From contig PABO01000015.1 in the NCBI GenBank assembly GCA_002699165.1, positions 29,221 through 67,331 of the forward strand: a DNA stretch of 38,111 nucleotides, read 5' to 3'. This document shows positions 17,529 to 25,983 of the stretch, one piece after another. The translations under genes were made by a program, and so were the position numbers. The notes under the pieces were generated by a model. That model made no database searches. It worked only from the letters and a program-made list of their open reading frames with translations, and was not told the DNA's origin. Each line of letters starts with the position of its first letter. The stretch's first letter is position 1. Source of the DNA: Chloroflexota bacterium (lineage in GTDB: Bacteria > Chloroflexota > Dehalococcoidia > Lucifugimonadales > Lucifugimonadaceae).

Positions 17529-18796
17529 AATAATAGCCTTGAAGGCTTCTCTAGTAATTGACTAAATTCTTTCATGAAAACTGCACCTTCAGCACCATCT
17601 CCAACTCTATGGTCTGCAGATAAAGTTGCATACATAATATCTCTTATTTCAACTTTATTATCAACTACCTTTGGTTCTTTTTTTACTTCTCCTAAGGCAA
17701 TAATTCCACTTTGTGGAGGGACAATTATTGCTGTAAATGCATGAGTTCCAAACATACCTAAATTTGATGTAGAAAATGTACCTTTAGTAAGTTCTTCATT
17801 ACTTAATGGATTCCCATTACCTCTTGATCTACTACCCAAATCTTTAGATTGTTTAGATAAAGATACTAAATCTAAATTTTGAGCATCTAATATTGAAGGA
17901 ACAATCAGACCTTGTTCAAGTGCTATTGCAATTCCTAGATTGATTTGAGAATGCATAATTAATTTATCCCCATCAAAAGAAGAGTTCCATTTAGGATTAT
18001 TTATTAAGGAATTTATGGTAGCTTTCAGGACTAAGTCATTGACAGATACTTTCATCCCGTCTTTTTCTAGATCTTCATTTATATCTTTCCTCATTTTCAT
18101 TGATTCAGTCATATCTACTTCTACTGTAACTTGGAAATGAGGGATTTCAGTTTTAGATTTAACTGTAACTCTCGCAATAGCTTGTCTCATACTATTTAAT
18201 TCAATATCTTTTCCATCTAAAGTCATATTTTTATTTTTATTTACTTGTGATGAAGAAACAAGTCTTGGTCCAGGAACATGATTATTGACATCATCCTTAG
18301 TTATTCTTCCTCCTGGGCCTGTTCCATTTATATCTGATAAAGGTATACTTTTTTCTCGAGCAAGTCTCTTAGCCATTGGAGATGCTTTAATTTGCACTGA
18401 ATCGGAATCTAAAGAAATTTCTACAGAATCTTCAATTTGAGTTGGATTTTGCTCTTGTTGTTTTTCTTCTGATATGCTGACGACAGTATCATCTACTTGT
18501 TCTACAGACTCGTTTTTTTTATCATTTTGAATTTCATCAGCTTCAGGTATTTCCTCATTCATTTCACCTACATAACCAATAATTTTCCCAACTTGTACTT
18601 TTGATCCCTCATCAGCAGTGATTTTTCTTAGGAAGCCATCATTATATGATTCCATTTCTACAACAGTTTTATCTGTTTCAATCTCTGCTAATTTATCACC
18701 TTTTGAAACTTTATCTCCTTCTTGTTTCAACCACTTTACTATTGTTCCTTCAGTCATATCTGCACCCATTGAAGGCATTGTAATTTCTTTTGCCAA
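17525..18796 (-). CDS. pdhC: Dihydrolipoamide acetyltransferase (E2) of pyruvate/2-oxoacid dehydrogenase complex
   Basis: Lipoyl domain EIETDKTVVEMES, peripheral binding domain ASPMAKRLAREKSIPLSDINGTGPGGRITKDDV, catalytic SADHRVGDGAEGAVF. TTG start after AGGAGAG. Confidence 0.94.
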   Translation of the reverse strand: MAKEITMPSMGADMTEGTIVKWLKQEGDKVSKGDKLAEIETDKTVVEMESYNDGFLRKITADEGSKVQVGKIIGYVGEMNEEIPEADEIQNDKKNESVEQVDDTVVSISEEKQQEQNPTQIEDSVEISLDSDSVQIKASPMAKRLAREKSIPLSDINGTGPGGRITKDDVNNHVPGPRLVSSSQVNKNKNMTLDGKDIELNSMRQAIARVTVKSKTEIPHFQVTVEVDMTESMKMRKDINEDLEKDGMKVSVNDLVLKATINSLINNPKWNSSFDGDKLIMHSQINLGIAIALEQGLIVPSILDAQNLDLVSLSKQSKDLGSRSRGNGNPLSNEELTKGTFSTSNLGMFGTHAFTAIIVPPQSGIIALGEVKKEPKVVDNKVEIRDIMYATLSADHRVGDGAEGAVFMKEFSQLLEKPSRLLL

Positions 18797-18813
18797 GATT
18801 CTCTCCTATAAGG

Positions 18814-19788
18814 TTAAATTAATTTTTCTAATATATGATTTGCAATTTTTTCAGCTGAGGGATATGCTTCAGCTTCTAAATTTTTATTGTAAGGCCAAGG
18901 AACATCATTTGCTCCTATCCTAATTATTGGACCATCCAGCCAATCATTAAATGACTCTTGTACATTTGCAACAACTTCTGCCATTATTCCACCATTTTTT
19001 CTAGCTGTATCTATGGCAACTAATCTGTTTGTTTTCTTTACTGATTTTCCTATTGTTTGATAGTCTATCGGACTTAGCGAGCGCAAGTCAATTAATTCAC
19101 AACTAATATTTTTCTTTGATAATATTTCAGAAGTTTCATATAATATACTCATTCCTGCACCATAAGAGACTAGAGATAAATCATTACCTTCTTCCTTAAT
19201 GGAAGCTGATCCTAGAGGTATTTCATAATATTCATCAGGAACTTCTCCTTTAAGTCCATACAAAAGCGCAGGCTCTGCAAAAATAACGGGATTATTATCC
19301 TTAATAGAAGTTCGTAATAAACCAAGAGCATCTTTTGGATTTGAAGGACACACACAAAAAATCCCAGGAACTTCAGCTAGCCATGTTTCAAAACTTTGTG
19401 AATGAGTAGCTGCAAGCTGAACTCCAGCACCTGTAGGAGCTCTTATAACCATAGGAACATTTATTTGGCCTCCTGACATATATCTTATATTGGCTGCCAT
19501 ATTTACAATTTGATCAAATCCTACTAGAGAGAAACTTATAGACATCAGTTCAATAACTGGCCTTAATCCAGCTGCTGCAGCACCAATTCCTGTCCCAATA
19601 AATGTTGCTTCAGAAATTGGAGTATCCTTAATTCTTTCTGGTCCAAACTTAGATAGAAATCCATCTGTTACAGCATATGCTCCACCATATTCTCCTATAT
19701 CTTCTCCCATTACTAAAACATTAGGATCTCTTTCAAGAGCTTCTTCTAATCCTCTTTTTATAGCTTCTCGCATTAAAATTTCGGTCAT
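18814..19788 (-). CDS. pdhB: Pyruvate dehydrogenase E1 component beta subunit
   Basis: MTEILMREAIKRGLEEALERDPNVLVMGEDIGEYGGAYAVTDG...APTGAGVQLAATHSQSFE. Confidence 0.95.
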   Translation of the reverse strand: MTEILMREAIKRGLEEALERDPNVLVMGEDIGEYGGAYAVTDGFLSKFGPERIKDTPISEATFIGTGIGAAAAGLRPVIELMSISFSLVGFDQIVNMAANIRYMSGGQINVPMVIRAPTGAGVQLAATHSQSFETWLAEVPGIFCVCPSNPKDALGLLRTSIKDNNPVIFAEPALLYGLKGEVPDEYYEIPLGSASIKEEGNDLSLVSYGAGMSILYETSEILSKKNISCELIDLRSLSPIDYQTIGKSVKKTNRLVAIDTARKNGGIMAEVVANVQESFNDWLDGPIIRIGANDVPWPYNKNLEAEAYPSAEKIANHILEKLI

Positions 19789-19796
19789 TTTATCTT

Positions 19797-20804
19797 CTAC
19801 TTCTTGTAAATATCTTTATCAAGTTCAGAAATATCTGGTTCATCACTTGATTCTGCAAAATCAACAGCTTTTTCAACAACTTCATTGATTTCAGATTTTA
19901 TTTTTTCTAAATCCTTATTGGTTGCTATTCCAGCTGATTTAATCCAATCAGGAAATTTCACTAAAGGATCTTGTTTCTCCCATTCTGTAATTTCATCATT
20001 ATTTCTATACTTTTGACCGTCAGCAAGAGAATGGCCAACAAATCTAAATGTTTTACATTCTAAATAAAAAGGTCCGCCAGTTTGACGAACCTTTTTAACT
20101 GCTATTTCAGTTGCTTCTTTAACCGCTAGAACATCCATTCCATTGACTTGAGCTGCAGGTATATCATATGTGTCAGCACCTGTATAAAAATCTTCTCCAC
20201 CTGCTCTAACTCTATCTATTGCAGATCCCATTCCGTACTTGTTATTTTCTAATATAAACAATATTGGGAGGTTCCAAACAGAGGCTAAATTTAATGTTTC
20301 ATGATATGTACCTTGATTTGTAGATCCGTCTCCAAAGTAACAAACAACTAAACCTCCTGTTTTTTTATATTGACATGCTAATGCTAAGCCAGTCGCAACA
20401 GGAAATTGGCCACCCACAATTGCATGACCGCCCATAAATTTTTTAGATGAATCAAAAAGATGCATTGATCCTCCTTTACCCTTGGAAAGACCTGTTTTTT
20501 TTCCAAATAATTCAGCCATTGATCTATTTACATCTAGTCCTCTTGCTAATGCATGTCCATGATCTCTGTAATGCGTAATAATATAATCTTCTTCATTAAG
20601 GCAAGATATTGAACCTACTGCAGTAGCTTCTTGACCAATATACAAATGTAAAAATCCTCTTATATTTCCTTTTGTATAATTTTCCCCACAAGCTAATTCA
20701 AATTGTCTAATGAGATACATTTGCTTGTATAGTTCAAGCATCTCATTTTTTTCATTATGAATTTTTTTTACTTTTTTATTCTTATCTTCTTTTAGTGTAG
20801 CCAT
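19797..20804 (-). CDS. pdhA: Pyruvate dehydrogenase E1 component alpha subunit
   Basis: YIGQEATAVG, HYRDHGHALARGLD, GKGGSMHLFD, FGDGSTNQGTYHETLNLASVWNLPILFILENNKYGMG (TPP motif). Confidence 0.95.
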   Translation of the reverse strand: MATLKEDKNKKVKKIHNEKNEMLELYKQMYLIRQFELACGENYTKGNIRGFLHLYIGQEATAVGSISCLNEEDYIITHYRDHGHALARGLDVNRSMAELFGKKTGLSKGKGGSMHLFDSSKKFMGGHAIVGGQFPVATGLALACQYKKTGGLVVCYFGDGSTNQGTYHETLNLASVWNLPILFILENNKYGMGSAIDRVRAGGEDFYTGADTYDIPAAQVNGMDVLAVKEATEIAVKKVRQTGGPFYLECKTFRFVGHSLADGQKYRNNDEITEWEKQDPLVKFPDWIKSAGIATNKDLEKIKSEINEVVEKAVDFAESSDEPDISELDKDIYKK

Positions 20805-20855
20805 AGGAGAATTTTAAATTAACTTTGCATTTACATCTAGCTTTTATAATATTAT

Positions 20856-21749
20856 TTACAGTTTTTTAGCATTGTTTATGTAAAATGCTTTTGTAACATT
20901 TTCAAGTAACATTGCTATTGTCATAGGGCCGACCCCACCTGGTACAGGAGTTATTTTCGAAACAATATCAATAATTTCATCGAAATCAGAATCGCCTATG
21001 AGTCTAAATCCATTTTTTTTTGATTTATCTTCTATTCTATTAACACCAACATCTATGACTATTGAATTTTTTTTCACCATATCTTTTTTTAATGTGTGCG
21101 GGAATCCTGTAGCTACTATAATAATATCTGCACTCAAAGTATGCGAGCCTATATCTTTAGATTTACTATGACATATAGTTACTGTAGCATTTCCTTTTGG
21201 AGTTTTTGATGAAAGAAGTAATGCTAATGGTATTCCAACCAACTTACTTCTACCTATGATTACTATTTTTGATCCTTCAGTCACAAAATCTAGTTGATTT
21301 ATCATAGTTTGAACCCCCAAAGGCGTAGCAGGAACAAATCGTGGTTGCCCAGATGCAAGTAAACCTAGATTTTCATTATTTAATCCATCTACATCTTTTA
21401 AAGAGGATATAGTTTGAATTATTTTTTCTTCATCTAAATTTTGAGGAAGAGGTAATTGTACAATCATTCCGTCAACTTGATCATCTTGGTTTAATTTTTC
21501 AATATATCTTATAATATCGCTTTCTAAAACTTCTTCACTAAGTCTTTCAACATGACATTTTATTCCAACTAACTGGCATGCTTTTTCTTTTGCTTTTACA
21601 TAAGATATTGAGGCAGGATTATTACCTACAAGAACAACAACCAAATGAGGAGTTCTTGGAAAATTATTTTTTATTTTATCAATTGATATTTTTAGATTGT
21701 TTTTAATTTCAGCACTTATTTTTTTTCCATCAATTAATTTAGAAGACAT
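20856..21749 (-). CDS. folD: Bifunctional methylenetetrahydrofolate dehydrogenase/cyclohydrolase
   Basis: VGNNPASISYVKAKEKAC, IVQLPLPQNLD, PATPLGVQTM, VIIGRSKLVGIPLALLL, TPVPGGVGPMTIAMLLENV. Confidence 0.97.
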   Translation of the reverse strand: MSSKLIDGKKISAEIKNNLKISIDKIKNNFPRTPHLVVVLVGNNPASISYVKAKEKACQLVGIKCHVERLSEEVLESDIIRYIEKLNQDDQVDGMIVQLPLPQNLDEEKIIQTISSLKDVDGLNNENLGLLASGQPRFVPATPLGVQTMINQLDFVTEGSKIVIIGRSKLVGIPLALLLSSKTPKGNATVTICHSKSKDIGSHTLSADIIIVATGFPHTLKKDMVKKNSIVIDVGVNRIEDKSKKNGFRLIGDSDFDEIIDIVSKITPVPGGVGPMTIAMLLENVTKAFYINNAKKL

Positions 21750-21818
21750 TTTTCTCTTTCTTTATGTATTTAAAAATAAATAACTTTTATACTAAATAAT
21801 ATATTCAAATATAAAAAA

Positions 21819-22178
21819 ATGTTATTAACTGGAATTGATATTATTGAAATTCATAGAATAAAGGATGTTTGTAAAAAATATCCTGAAAGATTTATGAAAA
21901 AAATTTTTACAGATCAAGAAATTTCCTATTGTAGAGGTAGGTATCCTCAGATAGCCGCAAGATTTGCTTCTAAAGAAGCTGTTATGAAAGCCTTGGGTAC
22001 AGGAATAAGAGGAGTGCCTTGGAAGTCAATTGAAGTATATAGGGCAAGGGGTAAAGCTCCTGAAATTTTACTTCATGGTAATGCTAAAAAGAAATCTCAA
22101 GAATTAGGCATAAAGCGCATAGCCTTATCAATTAGTCATTCAAGGAATTATGCTATTGCATCAGTAGTTGCAGAATAA
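21819..22178 (+). CDS. acpS: Holo-[acyl-carrier-protein] synthase
   Basis: GIDIIEIHRI, ARFASKEAVMKALGTGIRGVPWKSIEV, LSISHSRNYAIASVVAE. Confidence 0.95.
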   Translation: MLLTGIDIIEIHRIKDVCKKYPERFMKKIFTDQEISYCRGRYPQIAARFASKEAVMKALGTGIRGVPWKSIEVYRARGKAPEILLHGNAKKKSQELGIKRIALSISHSRNYAIASVVAE

Positions 22179-22191
22179 AATACTCTGTCTT

Positions 22192-23652
22192 CTAATTCTT
22201 AATATAAACATAAGATAATATTAACGCTGAAAAAGACGCTAATAATGAAAATATAAAAGCTCCTAACATTATTTCATTGAAAACTTCTAACCCAGCTTGA
22301 TTGATGTTGTCATTTATTTTGTTTTGTACATTTGGATCCAAAGAAAAAACTTGAATACCAGTGACTAATTCAGAGAATCTAGCGGTTCCTATTGTTGTCA
22401 TTAATGAGAGCCCAAAAATCATACCAATCATTCTAGAAAGTGAGATCATAGATGATGTTATACCTCTAATATTTTCACCAATATTATGAAGTCCAGTGTT
22501 GTGAATGGGCACTATAAAAAGTCCAAAACCAATACCAATTATAAAAAATATAATATTAATTTGATCAGTCGGGATATCTAAATTTTTTGAATATAGAAAT
22601 GTTCCCATAGAAATAAATATTGATCCTAAAATCATGGTAAGAGAAGTGCTTATTTTTGAAAAAAATATTCCGAAAAGAGATCCTACTCCAATAAATGCAG
22701 TTACTTTGAGTAAAGATAATCCTATAGAAATATTATCTAACTGATATATAGTTGATCCAGATAGAGGAATTACCACCATAACTATTATTAGACTGCATCC
22801 AATAAAAAAGTGAGTTATAAATGTAAATAAAAAAGTTCTTGAAACTATGAGCTGGCTTGGAATTAGATCTTGGCCATAAAATCTTATTTTTATTACTCCG
22901 ATTGAAATTATTAAGGAAAGAATAATTATAATAACTATTTGTATAAAACCTAAATTATTGAACTCAGATACTAATAGTGTGATCAAAATTAATACTAATG
23001 AAATTAATACAGTATCTACTAACTTTATCTTTACTATATTTTTTTTTGATTTTGGCATAGTAAGAATTAGGATAATAACAAAAAAAGATAAAGGTAAATT
23101 AAGGAAAAATGCTGCAGGCCAATCCCATATCTCTAGGATTAAGCTACCCCACAAAGGGCCTATAACTCCACCAGCTTCAGCTGAAGCTCCAATAAGTCCA
23201 AATCCGTATATCCAATATTTCTTTTCTAGTATTATTGATACTGATGCTATAGCTATTGGAATAATAGCTCCTCCTCCCATAGCCTGTAGGAATCTAAAAA
23301 AAATCAACCAATTTAATTTAGATAAGAAAAAAAGTTTATCAGGTATGCTTGAGGTTATTCCTACTAGTAATGAACCTATAGAAAAAACTAATAATGAAAA
23401 TATTAAAGAATTTCTAAAACCATACTTATCACATAACTTTCCTGCTAATGGCATAACTATTGTAAACCCCAATAAATAGGAAGTGATTGTCCAAGAAATT
23501 TTATTTAATTCCCCTATAGAAATACTTAGGTCCATTACCATACTTGGTAACAAAGTAACTATAACAGTTTGATCATCTGCAGCTATGAATACAGCAAGGC
23601 AAAGTATAAAAATATAAAATAATCGTTTATTTGATTTTAAGGTTGCTGCCAT
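22192..23652 (-). CDS. MFS efflux transporter, DHA2/EmrB-QacA type, P55-like
   Basis: 486 aa, 14-TM-like pattern; FIAADDQTVIVTLLPSMVMDL, YLLGFTIVMPLAGKLCDKYG. Overlaps the LppX/LprAFG lipoprotein gene by 16 nt. Confidence 0.88.
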   Translation of the reverse strand: MAATLKSNKRLFYIFILCLAVFIAADDQTVIVTLLPSMVMDLSISIGELNKISWTITSYLLGFTIVMPLAGKLCDKYGFRNSLIFSLLVFSIGSLLVGITSSIPDKLFFLSKLNWLIFFRFLQAMGGGAIIPIAIASVSIILEKKYWIYGFGLIGASAEAGGVIGPLWGSLILEIWDWPAAFFLNLPLSFFVIILILTMPKSKKNIVKIKLVDTVLISLVLILITLLVSEFNNLGFIQIVIIIILSLIISIGVIKIRFYGQDLIPSQLIVSRTFLFTFITHFFIGCSLIIVMVVIPLSGSTIYQLDNISIGLSLLKVTAFIGVGSLFGIFFSKISTSLTMILGSIFISMGTFLYSKNLDIPTDQINIIFFIIGIGFGLFIVPIHNTGLHNIGENIRGITSSMISLSRMIGMIFGLSLMTTIGTARFSELVTGIQVFSLDPNVQNKINDNINQAGLEVFNEIMLGAFIFSLLASFSALILSYVYIKN

Positions 23653-24308
23653 GATATTTTTTCATTCCATTTTTCAAAATTTATCTCTCTAATTGTTTCA
23701 TAATTATCCTCAGGTTGAACCTTACCATAAATGTATATTTTTTTTACAGACCCATCATCTTTAATAATCAAAGATAAATTAATTTTTTCATTTGGAATGA
23801 TTATGTCTCCAACTAAAGACTTAAGATTATTAGAATTTATTTTTGCGCTTATTTCGTATAAACCTTTATTTACAGAACTAATTGATTCATCTTCGATTTC
23901 AGTAAAAATATCACTGATAATATTTATTGGATTTATGTTCTTAAATGGGTTGTCTTCCTCTGGAGTTTTTATCCATTCAAAATTAATAGGATTTGTAATC
24001 CAATAATTATTTTCTAAAGATAAGTATGAAAGTTTTATTAAGAAATTATTAGAAATTATTTCAGCTTTGATCTGTAATTTATCGGGCTTTTCAATATCTC
24101 CTTCTGCTTTTGAAATTTTATATCCTCCAGGTAAGGAAGTGAAACCATTTTTATGATTTAGAATAAAGCTAAATGATTGTGAGTTTGAGATTTTTTGATT
24201 TGATAGATCTAATAATTCTTGAACTGACAAATAATTTATTTTTTCTTCATTATTAGAACAAGAAAAAAATACTAAAAAAATGATTGCTACAATAAAATTT
24301 TTATTTAT
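23637..24308 (-). CDS. LppX/LprAFG (LprG-like) lipoprotein; probable non-canonical ATA start
   Basis: Called ORF begins at TTG 24230, but in-frame upstream sequence reads (ATA)NKNFIVAIIFLVFFSCSNNEEKINYLSVQELLDLSN..., a lipoprotein signal with lipobox FFSC. AAAGGA lies 7 nt upstream of the ATA. Confidence 0.8.
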   Translation of the reverse strand: MNKNFIVAIIFLVFFSCSNNEEKINYLSVQELLDLSNQKISNSQSFSFILNHKNGFTSLPGGYKISKAEGDIEKPDKLQIKAEIISNNFLIKLSYLSLENNYWITNPINFEWIKTPEEDNPFKNINPINIISDIFTEIEDESISSVNKGLYEISAKINSNNLKSLVGDIIIPNEKINLSLIIKDDGSVKKIYIYGKVQPEDNYETIREINFEKWNEKISWQQP

Positions 24309-24397
24309 GCTATTTTCCTTTGATTCGTTATTACCATTCTATAAGAAAAGATTAAAGTTTCTAAAAAAGTATTTATATAGTATATTTAAGTTGTGTA

Positions 24398-24479
24398 TTA
24401 CAGGGGAGCTTATAATGCTGAGAGGGTTATTACAACCGACCCATTAAACCTGAACTAGATAATTCTAGCGGAGGGAAAA
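24398..24479 (+). promoter_or_regulatory. TPP (thiamine pyrophosphate) riboswitch
   Basis: ACAGGGGAGCTTATAATGCTGAGAGGGTTATTACAACCGACCCATTAAACCTGAACTAGATAATTCTAGCGGAGGGAA retains THI-box blocks GGGGAGC, GCTGAGAGG, GACCC..AACCTGAACTAGATAATTCTAGCG.AGGGAA. Confidence 0.95.
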
Positions 24480-25235
24480 ATTAATAGTATCGTTTTAGAA
24501 AATTTAACTTTTGGTTTTCAAAACCAATCTTCCATTATAGATAATTTGTCATATACTTTTCCTTCAAATAAAACTGTATCTATTATTGGGCATAGTGGTT
24601 GCGGGAAGAGTACATTATTGCAACTGATTTCGGGAGTTTTAGAACCATCTAAAGGTAAAGTATTCTTGCAAGATAAAGATAAAAGGTTAGGTGAAATTGC
24701 TTATATGCAACAAAATGACCTATTATTACCCTGGTTGAATGTTCAAGAAAATGTTCAACTTCCATTAAAAATAAAAAATAAAAAAAATGCTGAGACATAT
24801 GATGATATGTTACAAAAAGCTAAAGTTTTAGGAATTGAAAATTATTTAAACTTTTACCCTAAGGAACTTTCGGGCGGATTAAGGCAAAGAGTAGCTTTTC
24901 TTAGAACTATATTACAAGACTCTAATTTCATATTATTAGATGAACCTTTTGCATCTCTTGATGCTATTAAGAGAATTGAAATTTATAGTTGGATAGAAAA
25001 CTTAAAAGACTATATTAATAAATCTATTATTTTAGTGACTCATGATATTGAGGAAGCTTTATTCCTCTCAGATCAAATTATAGTTATGGATTCGGGGTTT
25101 GATAATTTTAAGTTTAAAATGGATATTCTTATGCCTCATCCTAGAAAAACTAGTGTTATTGTTGAAAAAAAATTTATTGAACAAAAAACATTGTTAACAA
25201 AGAAATTAGATGAGGTGAAAAAAAATGATATCTAA
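24480..25235 (+). CDS. ABC transporter ATP-binding protein, ThiZ-like (thiamine-precursor uptake)
   Basis: Walker A GHSGCGKST, signature LSGGLRQRVAFLRTI, Walker B ILLDEPFASLD. In-frame upstream extension INSIVLENLTFGFQNQSSIIDNL supplies the usual ABC N-terminus; ORF track starts at TTG 24546. Confidence 0.93.
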   Translation: MNSIVLENLTFGFQNQSSIIDNLSYTFPSNKTVSIIGHSGCGKSTLLQLISGVLEPSKGKVFLQDKDKRLGEIAYMQQNDLLLPWLNVQENVQLPLKIKNKKNAETYDDMLQKAKVLGIENYLNFYPKELSGGLRQRVAFLRTILQDSNFILLDEPFASLDAIKRIEIYSWIENLKDYINKSIILVTHDIEEALFLSDQIIVMDSGFDNFKFKMDILMPHPRKTSVIVEKKFIEQKTLLTKKLDEVKKNDI

Positions 25236-25980
25236 TTTACCAAAGCTTATTTCAATATATCTTCTTCCAATTTTGACTTTTGTAATAATAATTTTTATTT
25301 GGCAAATTCTTTGTAATATAGGATATTTTGAAACATGGTTACTGCCTTCTCCTAAAATGATATTTCAAGAACTATATTATTCGAAGTTTTTTTTACTCAA
25401 ACATACATTTACTACAGCTTCTGAGATTTTTTTAGGATTATTTTTAGCAATTTTCTTAGGAATTTTAATGGGTGTTTTAATGTCTAGTTATAAATTCTTT
25501 GAAAGATCTTTTTTACCTTATGTAATTGCTTCTCAAGTTATTCCTATATTTGCTTTAGCTCCAATCTTAATTGTTTGGTTTGGAGCAGGGTTGTTTTCAA
25601 AAATAGTAGTAGTTTTTTTGATTTCATTTTTTCCTATTGTTATAGGAGTTTTTGATGGACTAAGAACAAATGCTTTAGAGATGGAAAATATGCTCAAAAC
25701 AATGGGAGCAAATAATTTCCAAATATTTAGGATTTTAAGGATAAAGTTGGCTTTACCTAGTTTCTTTTCTGGCCTAAAAGTAGCTAGTGTAAGTTCAGTA
25801 ATTGGAGCAGTCGTTGCAGAATGGATTGGTTCAAAATCTGGCTTAGGATGGATAATGAAAGTCTCCGGTCCTTTATTTCAAACTGAAAGAGTTTTTGCAT
25901 CAATTGTAATTCTTTCAGTTTTTGCATCTATATTATTTTTGGTTGTTAAATTATTAGAAAACAAACTAGTGAAAGGATAA
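25225..25980 (+). CDS. ABC transporter permease, ThiX-like
   Basis: 251 aa, multi-TM, EMENMLKTMGANNFQIFRILRIKLALPSFFSGLK (EAA-loop) typical of SsuC/TauC/ThiX permeases; overlaps the ATPase gene. Confidence 0.92.
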   Translation: MISNLPKLISIYLLPILTFVIIIFIWQILCNIGYFETWLLPSPKMIFQELYYSKFFLLKHTFTTASEIFLGLFLAIFLGILMGVLMSSYKFFERSFLPYVIASQVIPIFALAPILIVWFGAGLFSKIVVVFLISFFPIVIGVFDGLRTNALEMENMLKTMGANNFQIFRILRIKLALPSFFSGLKVASVSSVIGAVVAEWIGSKSGLGWIMKVSGPLFQTERVFASIVILSVFASILFLVVKLLENKLVKG

Positions 25981-25983
25981 AAA

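Noticed and set aside
18618-18923. Plus-strand 101-aa ORF
   Set aside because: Antisense to pdhC/pdhB junction.
22958-24006. Plus-strand ORFs 22958-23479 and 23731-24006
   Set aside because: Antisense to the MFS and LprG-like genes; composition typical of shadows.
24471-24475. GAGGG as an ordinary ribosome-binding site only
   Set aside because: It is also the conserved 3' strand of the TPP riboswitch, so its role as ribosome-binding site is plausible but not exclusive.
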